Notes: generated by a model from the letters alone, not told the origin. 64,000 nucleotides of DNA from Psychrobacillus sp. OK028 (GCF_900103605.1 NZ_FNHY01000005.1:124001-188000), one strand, 5' to 3'; counted from the stretch's first letter, positions 16,286 through 24,697 are shown. Program-made: numbers and translations.

Positions 16286-17497
16286 ATTGGGTAATACTAT
16301 TTTTCGATCCTTCGGTAGTGCCAAAGCTACTAATCCTATTATCGGGAGAGTCGACACGACAATCATTGTCGTATATACACCTATATAATCCATCAATATA
16401 CCGATTACAACTGCTCCTATTGCTCCCATACCAAAAGCTAAACCTACAGTTAACCCTGCCATCGTCCCAATTTTACTTGGCACGAGCTCCTGCGCATACA
16501 CAACAGTTACCGAGAAGCTTAACATGATGAAAAATCCTATCGCAATGAGCAATAATATAATGGACCAAACAGGAACGTAAGGAAGTGCTAGACATAATGG
16601 AATGGGAACCGCTATTGATAGTAATATAATATTTTTTCTTCCGAAACGATCAGCCATTGGTCCCCCAAACAATGTCCCTACTGCTCCTAATGCTAGGAAA
16701 ACAAAGATAATTAACTGCCCTTCTTTTATAGACAAGTCGTAGTTCTCCATCAAATGAAAAATATAAAAATTGGTCATATTAGTAACATAGAAGGAACGAG
16801 CAAAAATGACGACCATCAATAATGTTAAGGCAACTCCGATTTGTCTATTAGTCAATGCTGGTAATGAAGAAAGCAACGTTCTCTTCCTTTTGGAAAGCTT
16901 CTCTGCTTCCAACTGTCTTTTATACCACGCTGAAATCCTCGACAATATGAAAATCCCAATTGCCGCTACTATTAAGAACAGAGCTGCTCCCTTTTGACCT
17001 AAAGGCACTAATATAAAAGCACTTATTAGTGGTGCAAGGGCTTGTCCAGAGTTTCCCCCAACTTGATAAATGGATTGAGAGAGACCTCGTTTAGAACCAG
17101 CTGCCATAAACGATACACGTGAACCCTCTGGATGAAAGACTGCAGAACCTAGTCCTAAAAATATTACGGACACAAGGATCATCCAATACTCTGGTGCAAG
17201 GGCTAATCCCGCCATTCCGACGAACGAGCTCGTCATTCCAAGTGGCAATGCATATGGCATAGGTTTTTTATCACTTATAAAGCCGACAACTGGCTGGAGA
17301 ACCGATGCGACAATATTTAATACAAATGAGATGAGTCCCAATTGTGTAAACGTAAGACCTAGTTCCAATTCTAATACAGGAAACATCGCAGGAATTACCG
17401 CCTGCAATGTATCATTAAATAGATGACATACGCCTATCGCAAACATGATGGGATATACTGGATTACCCATTTTGTGACTAGAGTTCAATTTGGTCAT
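16283..17497 (-). CDS. MFS exporter, fosmidomycin-resistance (Fsr/YfnC) type
   Basis: A 404-residue transporter with 12 predicted helices in two halves. The diagnostic Fsr-family segments are HLFNDTLQAVIPAMFPVL in helix 1 and GLGSAVFHPEGSRVSF in helix 4, with QSIYQVGGNSGQALAPLI following. Motif A occurs twice in degraded form (FISDKKPMPYALPLG, GGPMADRFGRKN). Relatives export fosmidomycin or other small antibiotics. The ribosome site is weak (AAAGAA). No neighbouring regulator is obvious. Confidence 0.85.
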   Translation of the reverse strand: MTKLNSSHKMGNPVYPIMFAIGVCHLFNDTLQAVIPAMFPVLELELGLTFTQLGLISFVLNIVASVLQPVVGFISDKKPMPYALPLGMTSSFVGMAGLALAPEYWMILVSVIFLGLGSAVFHPEGSRVSFMAAGSKRGLSQSIYQVGGNSGQALAPLISAFILVPLGQKGAALFLIVAAIGIFILSRISAWYKRQLEAEKLSKRKRTLLSSLPALTNRQIGVALTLLMVVIFARSFYVTNMTNFYIFHLMENYDLSIKEGQLIIFVFLALGAVGTLFGGPMADRFGRKNIILLSIAVPIPLCLALPYVPVWSIILLLIAIGFFIMLSFSVTVVYAQELVPSKIGTMAGLTVGLAFGMGAIGAVVIGILMDYIGVYTTMIVVSTLPIIGLVALALPKDRKIVLPN

Positions 17498-17716
17498 ATT
17501 TTCACGTTCTTTCTAATTTATACATGATTAAAATTATTATAGCTCAAATTCGACAAATTAATTTAATAATGAGTCAATCTAAGTCAATTTTATAAACTAT
17601 GTCGATAAAAATGAAAATTAAAGTAATTTCATAATTATTTAATTGAACGGTATAGCAACAAAATTTGTGGCAACAATAAGTTTTACGTCTAGAATGAAAT
17701 GAGGTTATATGCGAAT

Positions 17717-18424
17717 ATGGAAACCTTTTTCGAATTGAACTTTTGGGAAATGATATTGAGAACTACGTTGTCTTTTGTAGCATTACTTGTATTAGCAAGA
17801 CTATTAGGAAAGAAACAACTGAGCCAACTAACATTTTTCCACTATATTACCGGCATAACAGTAGGGTCCATCGCAGCAGAGATTGCATCTCAAAAGGAAA
17901 CGCCTTTTCTTGATGGTTTGATTTCACTTATTTGGTGGGCAGTTCTCGTAATGATAATGAGTTATATATCTTTAAAATTCCCTACCATTAGAACATGGAT
18001 TGATGACGAGCCTACCATTATTATAAAAGATGGTGAATTAAGTCCGAAGTCTTTAAAATCAGCACGCTTACATATGGATGATCTATTAATGTTGCTTAGA
18101 GAGCAATCTATTTTTTCCATCCAGGATGTACATTATGCTGTACTTGAAACAAACGGTGAATTAAGCGTGATGAAAAAAGTCGGGTTACAGGAAGCAACAA
18201 AACAGGATGTAAAGGTGCCGATTGTCCTTCCTTTGTTCATGCCCTCTGAAATAATAGCTGACGGCAAAATTGTAAAAAAAAATCTAGAAGAATTAGATTT
18301 AACCGAAGAATGGGTTATGAAGAAACTGAGAAAACATGGAGTTGAATCAGTAAGTGAAGTATTTTATGCACAGTTACAAACAAACGGCTCGTTGCATATT
18401 AGCTTAAGAGATAATGGCATTTAA
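17717..18424 (+). CDS. DUF421 (YetF-family) membrane protein
   Basis: About 235 residues. Three N-terminal helices (17-95) include FVALLVLARLLGKKQLSQLTFFHYITGITVGSIAAE, the core pattern of the YetF family. Two small soluble DUF421 repeats follow, with DDEPTIIIKDGELSPKSLKSARLHMDDLLMLLREQSIFSIQDVHYAVLETNGELSVMKK. YetF-like proteins occur in multiple copies in spore-formers; some affect spore germination, but their chemistry is unknown. GAGG lies 12 bases before the ATG at 17717; a longer start at 17699 overlaps that site. Confidence 0.88.
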   Translation: METFFELNFWEMILRTTLSFVALLVLARLLGKKQLSQLTFFHYITGITVGSIAAEIASQKETPFLDGLISLIWWAVLVMIMSYISLKFPTIRTWIDDEPTIIIKDGELSPKSLKSARLHMDDLLMLLREQSIFSIQDVHYAVLETNGELSVMKKVGLQEATKQDVKVPIVLPLFMPSEIIADGKIVKKNLEELDLTEEWVMKKLRKHGVESVSEVFYAQLQTNGSLHISLRDNGI

Positions 18425-18432
18425 CCAATTTT

Positions 18433-18480
18433 AAGGAGCAACAAAATGTGATGTGTATTCACTTTTGTCGCTCCTTTTGT
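18433..18480. terminator. Bidirectional terminator
   Basis: AAGGAGC and ACAAAA on one arm pair with TTTTGT and GCTCCTT on the other. It separates the convergent YetF-like and hydrolase genes. Confidence 0.75.
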
Positions 18481-19257
18481 TTATGCTTTCCTTATATAAG
18501 AGAGAATGGCATTACACAGTTCTTCTGACGCCTCATACATGCTCATATGACCCACACCATTTATCATTACTTGTTTAATATTTTCTCCACTCGCCGTAAA
18601 TGTCTTGTCAGCTGGAATCAGTTGGTCATTTTCTCCTGCTATTAATAGTACTGGTAGCTCTGTATTCTCCAAAATCTTCGTACGATCTTTTCTATCTTTC
18701 ATCGCTTGAAGTGCATTTTTAGCTCCTTGAGGGTGTACTTCATATCCAATCTTTTTAACTTCCTCTAGCGATTGTTTTTGGGTTTCCACATTTGCTGGAG
18801 CAAATAGCTTTGGAACTAGACTGTCGATAAATGGAGTGATTCCTTCTTCATCTATTTTTTTAGCAGATGCAGTTCTTCCTTCTTTCGCTTCTTTAGAGTC
18901 TGGAAAACCTGTGGAATGAATCAACGAAAAGCCATTTAAATAGTCACTATAGCTTTCTGCGAATGCCAGTGTGATATAACCTCCTAGTGAATGACCGAAC
19001 ATCGTCACTTTCTCTATTTTTAGCTCCTCTATAAAATCCTTTATAACTAATGCGTATTGTTCTATTTCCTGCAATTTATCATTTCCTTCGGACGCTCCAT
19101 GACCAGGTAGATCTATTGCAATAACTCTATAGTTCTCAGAAAGATGAGGTATTACTTGGTTCCAATATTCGGAGCTTCCACAAAATCCGTGAATAAGGAG
19201 TAGTACTTCCCCTTGACCTTCATCCTTATAAGCAATGTTAGAATTAGTAGTTTTCAT
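18481..19257 (-). CDS. Alpha/beta-hydrolase
   Basis: A 258-residue alpha/beta-hydrolase. Oxyanion region: LLIHGFCGSSEYW. Nucleophile elbow: GHSLGG. Acid: AGENDQLIP. Catalytic His: VGHMSMYEASEE near the C-terminus. A helical cap sits between residues 125 and 190. The natural ester or other substrate cannot be told. It starts four bases after the NagZ-like gene, with GGGAG upstream, so the two form an operon. Confidence 0.9.
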   Translation of the reverse strand: MKTTNSNIAYKDEGQGEVLLLIHGFCGSSEYWNQVIPHLSENYRVIAIDLPGHGASEGNDKLQEIEQYALVIKDFIEELKIEKVTMFGHSLGGYITLAFAESYSDYLNGFSLIHSTGFPDSKEAKEGRTASAKKIDEEGITPFIDSLVPKLFAPANVETQKQSLEEVKKIGYEVHPQGAKNALQAMKDRKDRTKILENTELPVLLIAGENDQLIPADKTFTASGENIKQVMINGVGHMSMYEASEELCNAILSYIRKA

Positions 19258-19261
19258 TACA

Positions 19262-20896
19262 TCATCTCCCTAATGTTTCATTAATTAATTGGTTCAACTC
19301 TTGTATGTTTACCCCATCTAGCTGTGTGTTACTCAATTTATATTTCTTTTTAATAGAGAGAATTCTTTTCACACTTTCATCAATTCTTTGTTCCGTGATT
19401 TCTCCAGCTTCTATCGCTCGGAGAATTGCTTCTTTTGCTTTAATTACATTTGAGTAGTCATGGGCTATTAACACTATGTCATTTCCAGCTTTAACAGCAG
19501 ATACTGCTGCTTCCCCTATTTCAAATGTATTTAAGACTGCTTTCATTGTCATATCATCTGTGATAATAATTCCTTCATAACCTAGTTGTTTCCTCAATAT
19601 ATCAGTAATAACTTTCTCTGATAAAGAAGACGGATAAGTAGAGTCGATTTTAGGTAGCAAAATATGTCCTACCATCACGACTTCTGCACCACGATCTATA
19701 GCTCTCATAAATGGTATTAACTCTAAGGCATGTAAGTCCTTTAAACTCTTTTGAATGATTGGAAGTTCTTTATGAGAATCTACTGCCGTATCGCCATGTC
19801 CTGGGAAATGCTTTACAACCGAAATAACCTGCTCACTTTGAATACCTTCCATTGTCCGTATGCCTAGATCACTTACTATCTCTGTATCTTTGCCGAAGGA
19901 TCGGTTTCCAATAACCGGATTGTCGGGATTGCTATTAATATCAAGAACAGGAGCAAAATCTAAGTTAAAGCCAAATGCACTTACTTCTTTTCCTAATAGT
20001 TTTCCGATGTCATAAGAAAGAGTTGCGTCATTTCGCTTTCCTAAATCTTCGTTTGTCGGCAGCTTAGTTAACCCTGGCAGCCTTGAAATTCTTCCGCCCT
20101 CTTCATCGACACCTAAAAATAACGGAACTTTATTATTAGTATTTTCTTCTTTTAGCGCATTTAATAAGGTAACAGCTTGATGGCCTTCCTTTAAATTGTC
20201 CTTGAACAAAATAATACCGCCGACTTGATCAGTTGAAATAATTTTCTTTGTTTCATTTGTCATAATCGTTCCTTTTATCCCTGCAAATATCATCTGCCCG
20301 ACCTTTTCTTCTAGGCTTAAATCGGATAAGGAGACTGCTTCTTCAAATTCTGTGAAAACAGAAATGTGATGAACCCGAGGATTTGGATTTTCTTCAGATG
20401 GCTTAGGCAATATCCATTTCAACTGAAAGTCCTTTGTAACATCGTATATAAGTATCGTTTGATTTACTTGATTATCCTGATAGCTTTTAATTTTATCTGG
20501 TTCACCTTTAATGGATATAATATCTTTGAAATGGATTTGCTGAATCTCAGGTGAACTAGACCGTATATCAAAAACAACTTCAGACTGATATCCAACTGTA
20601 GCATCGTTTGATAGAAATTCTTCATAAATGGCATTAGCATTCTCACTAATTTTGTCTGGCGCTCCCCATAGTTCATGCACTTTTGGGATGGTGGTGTCCC
20701 CCACGATAAAAGGTGAATTAATCGTTTGTCCCTTTTCCGATAGTTCAAACAAGAGGGATACAAAAGCTTCCGTATCTGAAGACACTTCTATAGACACTTC
20801 CTTCTGTATATTTCTATCTTCATTAGGTTCTTTTTGCATTATAACTATAGCAATTACTAAAAATAAAATTAGAAGTATTACTACCTTCTTCGTCAT
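19262..20896 (-). CDS. DUF4309 domain fused to NagZ-type beta-N-acetylglucosaminidase
   Basis: This 544-residue protein has an N-terminal membrane anchor (residues 3-20). A DUF4309-like domain (about 40-180) contains SPFIVGDTTIPKVHELWGAPDKI. A GH3 glycosidase follows, with the NagZ dyad motif KHFPGHGDT (from Lys362), DSH at 373-375, and the nucleophile Asp in IITDDMTMKAV (about 447). NagZ removes N-acetylglucosamine from muropeptides during wall recycling. The anchor suggests action outside the membrane. The ATG at 20896 is seven bases from GGAGG; the ATG at 20899 is four bases away. Confidence 0.88.
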   Translation of the reverse strand: MTKKVVILLILFLVIAIVIMQKEPNEDRNIQKEVSIEVSSDTEAFVSLLFELSEKGQTINSPFIVGDTTIPKVHELWGAPDKISENANAIYEEFLSNDATVGYQSEVVFDIRSSSPEIQQIHFKDIISIKGEPDKIKSYQDNQVNQTILIYDVTKDFQLKWILPKPSEENPNPRVHHISVFTEFEEAVSLSDLSLEEKVGQMIFAGIKGTIMTNETKKIISTDQVGGIILFKDNLKEGHQAVTLLNALKEENTNNKVPLFLGVDEEGGRISRLPGLTKLPTNEDLGKRNDATLSYDIGKLLGKEVSAFGFNLDFAPVLDINSNPDNPVIGNRSFGKDTEIVSDLGIRTMEGIQSEQVISVVKHFPGHGDTAVDSHKELPIIQKSLKDLHALELIPFMRAIDRGAEVVMVGHILLPKIDSTYPSSLSEKVITDILRKQLGYEGIIITDDMTMKAVLNTFEIGEAAVSAVKAGNDIVLIAHDYSNVIKAKEAILRAIEAGEITEQRIDESVKRILSIKKKYKLSNTQLDGVNIQELNQLINETLGR

Positions 20897-20988
20897 CATA
20901 AAACCTCCAAGCAAATGATGAACTTATCCTTAACTTCCATAAGCCTAACCAATATCCCTTTAATTTAACGAAAATATAAGCGTTAAAT

Positions 20989-21017
20989 TTGTACTATCTT
21001 TACTTTTCAAATATAGT
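20989..21017 (+). promoter_or_regulatory. Promoter of the 51-residue ORF
   Basis: TTGTAC (20989-20994), an exact 17-base spacer, and TATAGT (21012-21017). Transcription would start near 21025, about 40 bases before the small ORF at 21066. Confidence 0.6.
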
Positions 21018-21065
21018 ACTAGGTGAACAAAGGTATTCATAAAACGAATGAAAAGAGGAAAGGTT

Positions 21066-21221
21066 ATGTCCAATAAAGATACTATGATATGCGATATAGA
21101 AACAGGAATTTGTGGTCCTGTAGGAGAAAGTAGTTCTGTTATCGAGCTAATTGACTTAACTAGCCTATCTCCTATAAATGATTCCGATTCAGTAAATGAG
21201 CAAGCTGAAAAAGATAAATAG
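21066..21221 (+). CDS. 51-residue acidic protein with two cysteines, unknown
   Basis: A small ORF with every signal of a gene: a good promoter (20989-21017), an AGAGGAAAGG ribosome site, and a terminator at 21293. The peptide starts MSNKDTMICDIETGICGPVG, with cysteines at 9 and 16, and ends in a polar acidic tail (SVNEQAEKDK). There is no membrane helix. The CDIETGIC pair could bind a metal or form a disulfide. I do not recognise it with certainty. Confidence 0.65.
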   Translation: MSNKDTMICDIETGICGPVGESSSVIELIDLTSLSPINDSDSVNEQAEKDK

Positions 21222-21292
21222 AACCAAGCAAACTCCTTATAAATCAAAAACTTAGTTTTAAATGTTTCCCTCCTTCTCTTTTAAATAAGTTT

Positions 21293-21330
21293 AAACGCCC
21301 TTCAGTAATGAGTAGCTGAAGGGCGTTTTC
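21293..21330. terminator. Bidirectional terminator
   Basis: AAACGCCCTTCAG (21293-21305) and CTGAAGGGCGTTT (21316-21328) are perfect arms with a ten-base loop. It ends the small ORF and the convergent cupin gene. Confidence 0.85.
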
Positions 21331-21335
21331 TACAA

Positions 21336-21830
21336 TTATTCAGACTCCGGCAATGTTTCATATGCCATTTTATAAATAATTTCTTTATGTTGAGGATAAT
21401 CTTGTAACAGTTCCTTTTGCGTAAAAAGTTCAAAATCCTCGTATTCAAATCCCGGTGCTACCATGCAACCAACGAGTGAAAATGTACCATCCTCTATAAC
21501 CGATGAGCCAAAAATAGTATTTTTGGGCACCAACACTTGAGGGACCTCTCCATTTTCTATATCTAAGCCAAGCTTATGTTCCACATAGTTACCTTCCTCA
21601 TCGATTACATGTACCAAAAGTGAGCTACCAGCATGGAAGTACCATAGCTCATCCGACTTTAAACGATGAAAATGAGACACTTCCCCAACACCTAATAAAA
21701 AGTAGATACTCGTATACAATTTTCTATTTCCACTAGAGTCCTTGGAAGTATAACTACTTTGAAAATATCCTCCTTCTGGGTGAGGTTCTAATCCTAAATT
21801 CTTTATATAGTAAGTAGCATCCTTCATCAT
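21336..21830 (-). CDS. DUF985 cupin protein
   Basis: A 164-residue single-domain cupin of the DUF985 (Cupin_5) family, with EPHPEGGYFQSSYTS near the start and FLLGVGEVSHFHRLKSDELWYFHAGSSLLVHVI containing the metal histidines. It ends with GCMVAPGFEYEDFEL, which is also conserved. Related proteins bind sugars or have epimerase-like folds, but no reaction is established. The start overlaps the phosphatase stop codon (ATGA), so the two genes are coupled. Confidence 0.88.
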   Translation of the reverse strand: MMKDATYYIKNLGLEPHPEGGYFQSSYTSKDSSGNRKLYTSIYFLLGVGEVSHFHRLKSDELWYFHAGSSLLVHVIDEEGNYVEHKLGLDIENGEVPQVLVPKNTIFGSSVIEDGTFSLVGCMVAPGFEYEDFELFTQKELLQDYPQHKEIIYKMAYETLPESE

Positions 21831-22417
21831 TGCACTTCCTTTACTTCTAAATGCTTCATACAGTTAAATAAATGACAAACATTTTCATGATCCTGGAGCT
21901 CCACAATTGTAACCGAAGTATTACCGATATCTCGTGTAAATTCTCCGTCTGGAACAAGTGCATTTAATAGTCTACTTATGAAGCCACCATGACTAACTAC
22001 AAGCACTCGTTTTCCTGAATGTTTTTTCTTTACTTCTTCTATAAAGGACATTCCACGAGAAATAATAGCATCTTCCGGTTCAAAGCCCAGTTCTAGATTT
22101 CTCCAATCCGAACCCCATTTAGCAATCCGCTCATCTTCAGTCGTTCCTTCGATAATCCCCCCACCAATTTCACCAAGCCGTTTGTCTAGAATAAAATCTA
22201 CTCCTCGATGCTTATCCGCAATAATTTCAGCTGTTTTCTTCGCTCGGATGAGTGGACTTGTATAAATAACGTCCCATTCCTCATCTTGCATTCTTTTTGC
22301 TGCTTGCTCTGCCATTTGAATTCCTTCTTCATCTAAAGGTACATCTGTACTCCCCTGTGCTCTACCTTCTTTGTTCCAAGCAGTGACACCATGTCTTATA
22401 AACCCAATCGTTGTCAT
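21827..22417 (-). CDS. Histidine phosphatase (phosphoglycerate-mutase fold)
   Basis: A 196-residue member of the histidine phosphatase superfamily. The phosphoacceptor motif is FIRHGVTAWNKEGRAQGSTDVPLDEEG, with the His in RHG; the second His is in VSHGGF; the arginine of SPLIRAKKTAE completes the pocket. Members dephosphorylate sugar phosphates, nucleotides or alpha-ribazole phosphate; the substrate here is unknown. The gene starts behind GGGGGAA and is transcribed away from the MerR gene. Confidence 0.9.
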   Translation of the reverse strand: MTTIGFIRHGVTAWNKEGRAQGSTDVPLDEEGIQMAEQAAKRMQDEEWDVIYTSPLIRAKKTAEIIADKHRGVDFILDKRLGEIGGGIIEGTTEDERIAKWGSDWRNLELGFEPEDAIISRGMSFIEEVKKKHSGKRVLVVSHGGFISRLLNALVPDGEFTRDIGNTSVTIVELQDHENVCHLFNCMKHLEVKEVQ

Positions 22418-22479
22418 GTGAGTTCCCCCTTACTTATTGTTTCATTATAATCAAAAGAAATTAAATGAACAAATAACCC

Positions 22480-22510
22480 TTGACCTTCACGTAACGTAAA
22501 GGTTTAAACT
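22480..22510 (+). promoter_or_regulatory. MerR-type promoter and operator
   Basis: TTGACC (22480-22485) and TAAACT (22505-22510) are separated by 19 bases instead of 17. A near-perfect 21-bp palindrome (22483-22503) with half-site ACCTT-n-ACGT fills the spacer. This is the known arrangement by which MerR-family activators untwist a long spacer. The regulator gene follows at once. Confidence 0.85.
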
Positions 22511-22533
22511 GAACATATTAGGAGGTGGTGTGA

Positions 22534-23292
22534 GTGGAATACACGGTGCAAAAGCTTGGTCAGCTTGCAGGCATCAGTACTAGGACTCTTCGTTATTACG
22601 ACGAGATCGGTCTACTTAAACCGGCACGTATCAATTCTTCAGGGTACCGTATTTACGGTGTTGCTGAAGTAGATCGACTACAGCAAATACTGTTTTACCG
22701 CGAACTTGGGGTGAATTTAGATAGTATTAAAGAAATTATGACTTCCCCTGAATTCGATGCAACTGTTGCGCTTCGAGATCATCGTGAAAAACTACTTGAA
22801 AAACGTGCGCAGTTAGATGCACTTATTAACAATGTGGATAAATCAATTCAATTAACAGAGAGGAAGATACGCATGACGGATAAAGAAAAATTTGAAGGCT
22901 TTAAAAACAAGCTTGTCGAGGACAATGAGAAGAAATACGGTAAGGAAATTCGAGAAAAATATGGTGAAGATGCTGTCAACAAATCTAATGCAAAAGTAAA
23001 GGGTATGACAAACGAGCAGTATGAGGAAATCCAAAAAATAGAGGAACAGCTATTTAGCACGCTAAAATCAGCTATGGCAAGTGGAGACCCTGCCGGAGAA
23101 TTGGCTCAAAAGGCGGCAGATTTGCATAAGCAATGGCTTTACTTTTACTGGGATCAATACTCCAAAGAAGCTCATGCTGGTCTTGCAGAAATGTATGTCG
23201 CTGACGAACGATTCACTGCTTATTATGATAAAGTACAACAAGGAGCTGCAAAATTTTTGCGAGATGCAATTGTTATTTATACAAAAAACTAG
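22534..23292 (+). CDS. MerR-family activator with TipAS drug-binding domain
   Basis: A 252-residue protein. The N-terminal MerR winged helix (VQKLGQLAGISTRTLRYYDEIGLLKPARINSSGYRIY) leads to a long coiled-coil (75-115). The C-terminal TipAS domain (about 130-250) has KVKGMTNEQYEEIQKIEEQL and a KQWLYFYW pocket. TipA/Mta-type proteins bind thiopeptides or other hydrophobic drugs and activate transcription of their own and efflux genes. The start is GTG, with AGGAGG upstream. Its own promoter carries a consensus MerR site, so it is autoregulated. Confidence 0.92.
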   Translation: MEYTVQKLGQLAGISTRTLRYYDEIGLLKPARINSSGYRIYGVAEVDRLQQILFYRELGVNLDSIKEIMTSPEFDATVALRDHREKLLEKRAQLDALINNVDKSIQLTERKIRMTDKEKFEGFKNKLVEDNEKKYGKEIREKYGEDAVNKSNAKVKGMTNEQYEEIQKIEEQLFSTLKSAMASGDPAGELAQKAADLHKQWLYFYWDQYSKEAHAGLAEMYVADERFTAYYDKVQQGAAKFLRDAIVIYTKN

Positions 23293-23321
23293 AAGGTTGC
23301 TTTTTACCTTCTAGTTTTTTT
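23283..23321 (+). terminator. Terminator of the merR gene
   Basis: AAAACTAGAAGGT pairs with ACCTTCTAGTTTT, followed by extra Ts. The stem overlaps the stop codon. Confidence 0.9.
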
Positions 23322-23342
23322 ATGTGGATATCCTTTGGATAA
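23322..23342. repeat. 21-bp direct repeat, first copy
   Basis: ATGTGGATATCCT-T-TGGATAA at 23322-23342 recurs with one mismatch at 23491-23511 inside the C-terminal codons of the Nudix gene. The gap 23293-23444 holds no gene otherwise. It may be a remnant of a local duplication. Confidence 0.5.
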
Positions 23343-23444
23343 CTTATCTATTACATAAACGCCACCCAATAGTACAGTTGAACAATCTTTTTTCAATTTC
23401 AAGGGTATTTAATAAATTAACGACTTAATAATCCAAACACCTCT

Positions 23445-23873
23445 CTAATTTATAAGTTCATCACTTTGTTTTTTTAATACTTTCTCGATCATGTGGATAT
23501 CCTCTGGATAAGCCAGATCTAAGGTTTGAATTTCCTCGAATGACTTCCAAGCAATTTCATGAATAAACTCATCCGGATCTTGAAGTGTAATTTCTCCGCT
23601 TATTATTTCTACTAAAAAATAGTCTACATAATAAGAGATACCATGTTCACTAATAACTCCACTTTTGCTATGTACTTTATCCATCGTTTTCACTATGAAT
23701 CCAGTTTCCTCACTGAATTCTCTTATACAGCATTCCTCTAATGTTTCCCCTTCTTCAAGTGTCCCGGATGGAACTGTCCATTTCTTATCTTCTCCAGGAG
23801 CTGCTTGAAGTACCATTAAAACTTCCTGTTGTTCATTTACACAAATTCCTGCTGCACCTTTCCAACTAAACAT
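23445..23873 (-). CDS. Nudix hydrolase
   Basis: A 142-residue protein. The Nudix box, G-TLEEG-E followed by CCIREFSEETGF, is complete with all catalytic glutamates. Family members hydrolyse nucleoside diphosphates linked to another group, often to clean up oxidised or toxic nucleotides. The substrate is unknown. The start is preceded by GGGAG. It is 19 bases downstream of the alkyltransferase-like gene and could share its transcript, an arrangement consistent with nucleotide or DNA damage control. Confidence 0.9.
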   Translation of the reverse strand: MFSWKGAAGICVNEQQEVLMVLQAAPGEDKKWTVPSGTLEEGETLEECCIREFSEETGFIVKTMDKVHSKSGVISEHGISYYVDYFLVEIISGEITLQDPDEFIHEIAWKSFEEIQTLDLAYPEDIHMIEKVLKKQSDELIN

Positions 23874-23892
23874 TTGTCATCTCTCCCTTTCT

Positions 23893-24222
23893 CTAAAACC
23901 CATCTTCCTCGGTAAATGGAAGATTATAACGTGATTTTTTCAAATCAACACGCCCATTGGTTAAAAAGTAGACTCCTTCTGCTTCTAGCATTGCTTGTTG
24001 TGAATAAGCCGCTTCTTCATCCGCTATAACAATTTCACCCTTCGCATTAATTACACGGTGCCACGGAAGATTATATTTGGCACTCATGGAATGTAATACA
24101 CGAACGACCTGCCTTGCCCCTCTAGGGCTTCCAGCAGCTTTTGCAATTTGTCCATACGTCATCACTTTGCCTGATGGAATGGACTTTATTAGTTGAATTA
24201 CTTTTTCGGTAAATTGGTTCAT
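23893..24222 (-). CDS. Alkyltransferase-like protein (ATL), MGMT fold without the acceptor cysteine
   Basis: A 109-residue protein with the helix-turn-helix DNA-binding part of O6-alkylguanine transferases (YGQIAKAAGSPRGARQVVRVLHS). The active-site motif PCHRV is replaced by PWHRV at residues 53-57: tryptophan takes the place of the alkyl-accepting cysteine. By analogy with known ATL proteins, it should bind O6-alkylguanine and flag it for nucleotide excision repair rather than repair it itself. I chose the ATG at 24222, seven bases after AAAGGAAG. It probably forms an operon with the Nudix gene. Confidence 0.88.
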   Translation of the reverse strand: MNQFTEKVIQLIKSIPSGKVMTYGQIAKAAGSPRGARQVVRVLHSMSAKYNLPWHRVINAKGEIVIADEEAAYSQQAMLEAEGVYFLTNGRVDLKKSRYNLPFTEEDGF

Positions 24223-24290
24223 CACGCGACTTCCTTTCATTTCTCTTTATTATAACTGACAATTTTAATAATTATAATTGTATTTAACGT

Positions 24291-24339
24291 AGTACCTTGC
24301 ATAAGATAGTACCATATGATATATTCTATCTAAGGTACT
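24291..24339 (+). promoter_or_regulatory. PadR promoter embedded in nested inverted repeats
   Basis: TTGCAT (24297-24302), a 17-base spacer and TATATT (24320-24325) form the promoter. It is bracketed by AGTACCTT (24291-24298) and AAGGTACT (24332-24339), and by AGATAG (24304-24309) and CTATCT (24326-24331). A repressor bound here would cover the whole promoter. Confidence 0.75.
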
Positions 24340-24373
24340 GTTCAATGATTAGTAGTGAAAGGAGGAGTTAAAA

Positions 24374-24697
24374 ATGAATATTCAATTTAAAAAAGGAGTA
24401 TTAAATTTATGTGTGCTTGTTTTATTGGATAAACAAGATCGATACGGTTATGAACTTGTCCAAAAAATATCTGACCAGATCTCGATCTCAGAAGGCTCCG
24501 TTTATCCATTATTAAGACGACTGACGAAAGAAGGCTATTTCACTACCTATTTACAGGAGTCCACAGAAGGGCCCCCTCGTAAATACTACAAGCTAACTGA
24601 CTTAGGTCGCTCTTACTTACATGAACAGATAATAGAATGGGAAAGCTTCACAACTGGTGTCAACAATCTTATAGAGGAGGGTGTAAAAAATGACTGA
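24374..24697 (+). CDS. PadR-family transcriptional repressor
   Basis: A 107-residue winged-helix protein of the PadR family. It contains [41 protein letters not shown] and [17 protein letters not shown], all typical. AAAGGAGGAG precedes the start. The stop overlaps the start of the HAAS-DUF4097 gene by eight bases, so both are coupled. The inverted repeats over its promoter point to autorepression. This pairing of PadR with a HAAS protein is common in Bacillales; the signal is often envelope stress or drugs. Confidence 0.92.
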   Translation: MNIQFKKGVLNLCVLVLLDKQDRYGYELVQKISDQISISEGSVYPLLRRLTKEGYFTTYLQESTEGPPRKYYKLTDLGRSYLHEQIIEWESFTTGVNNLIEEGVKND

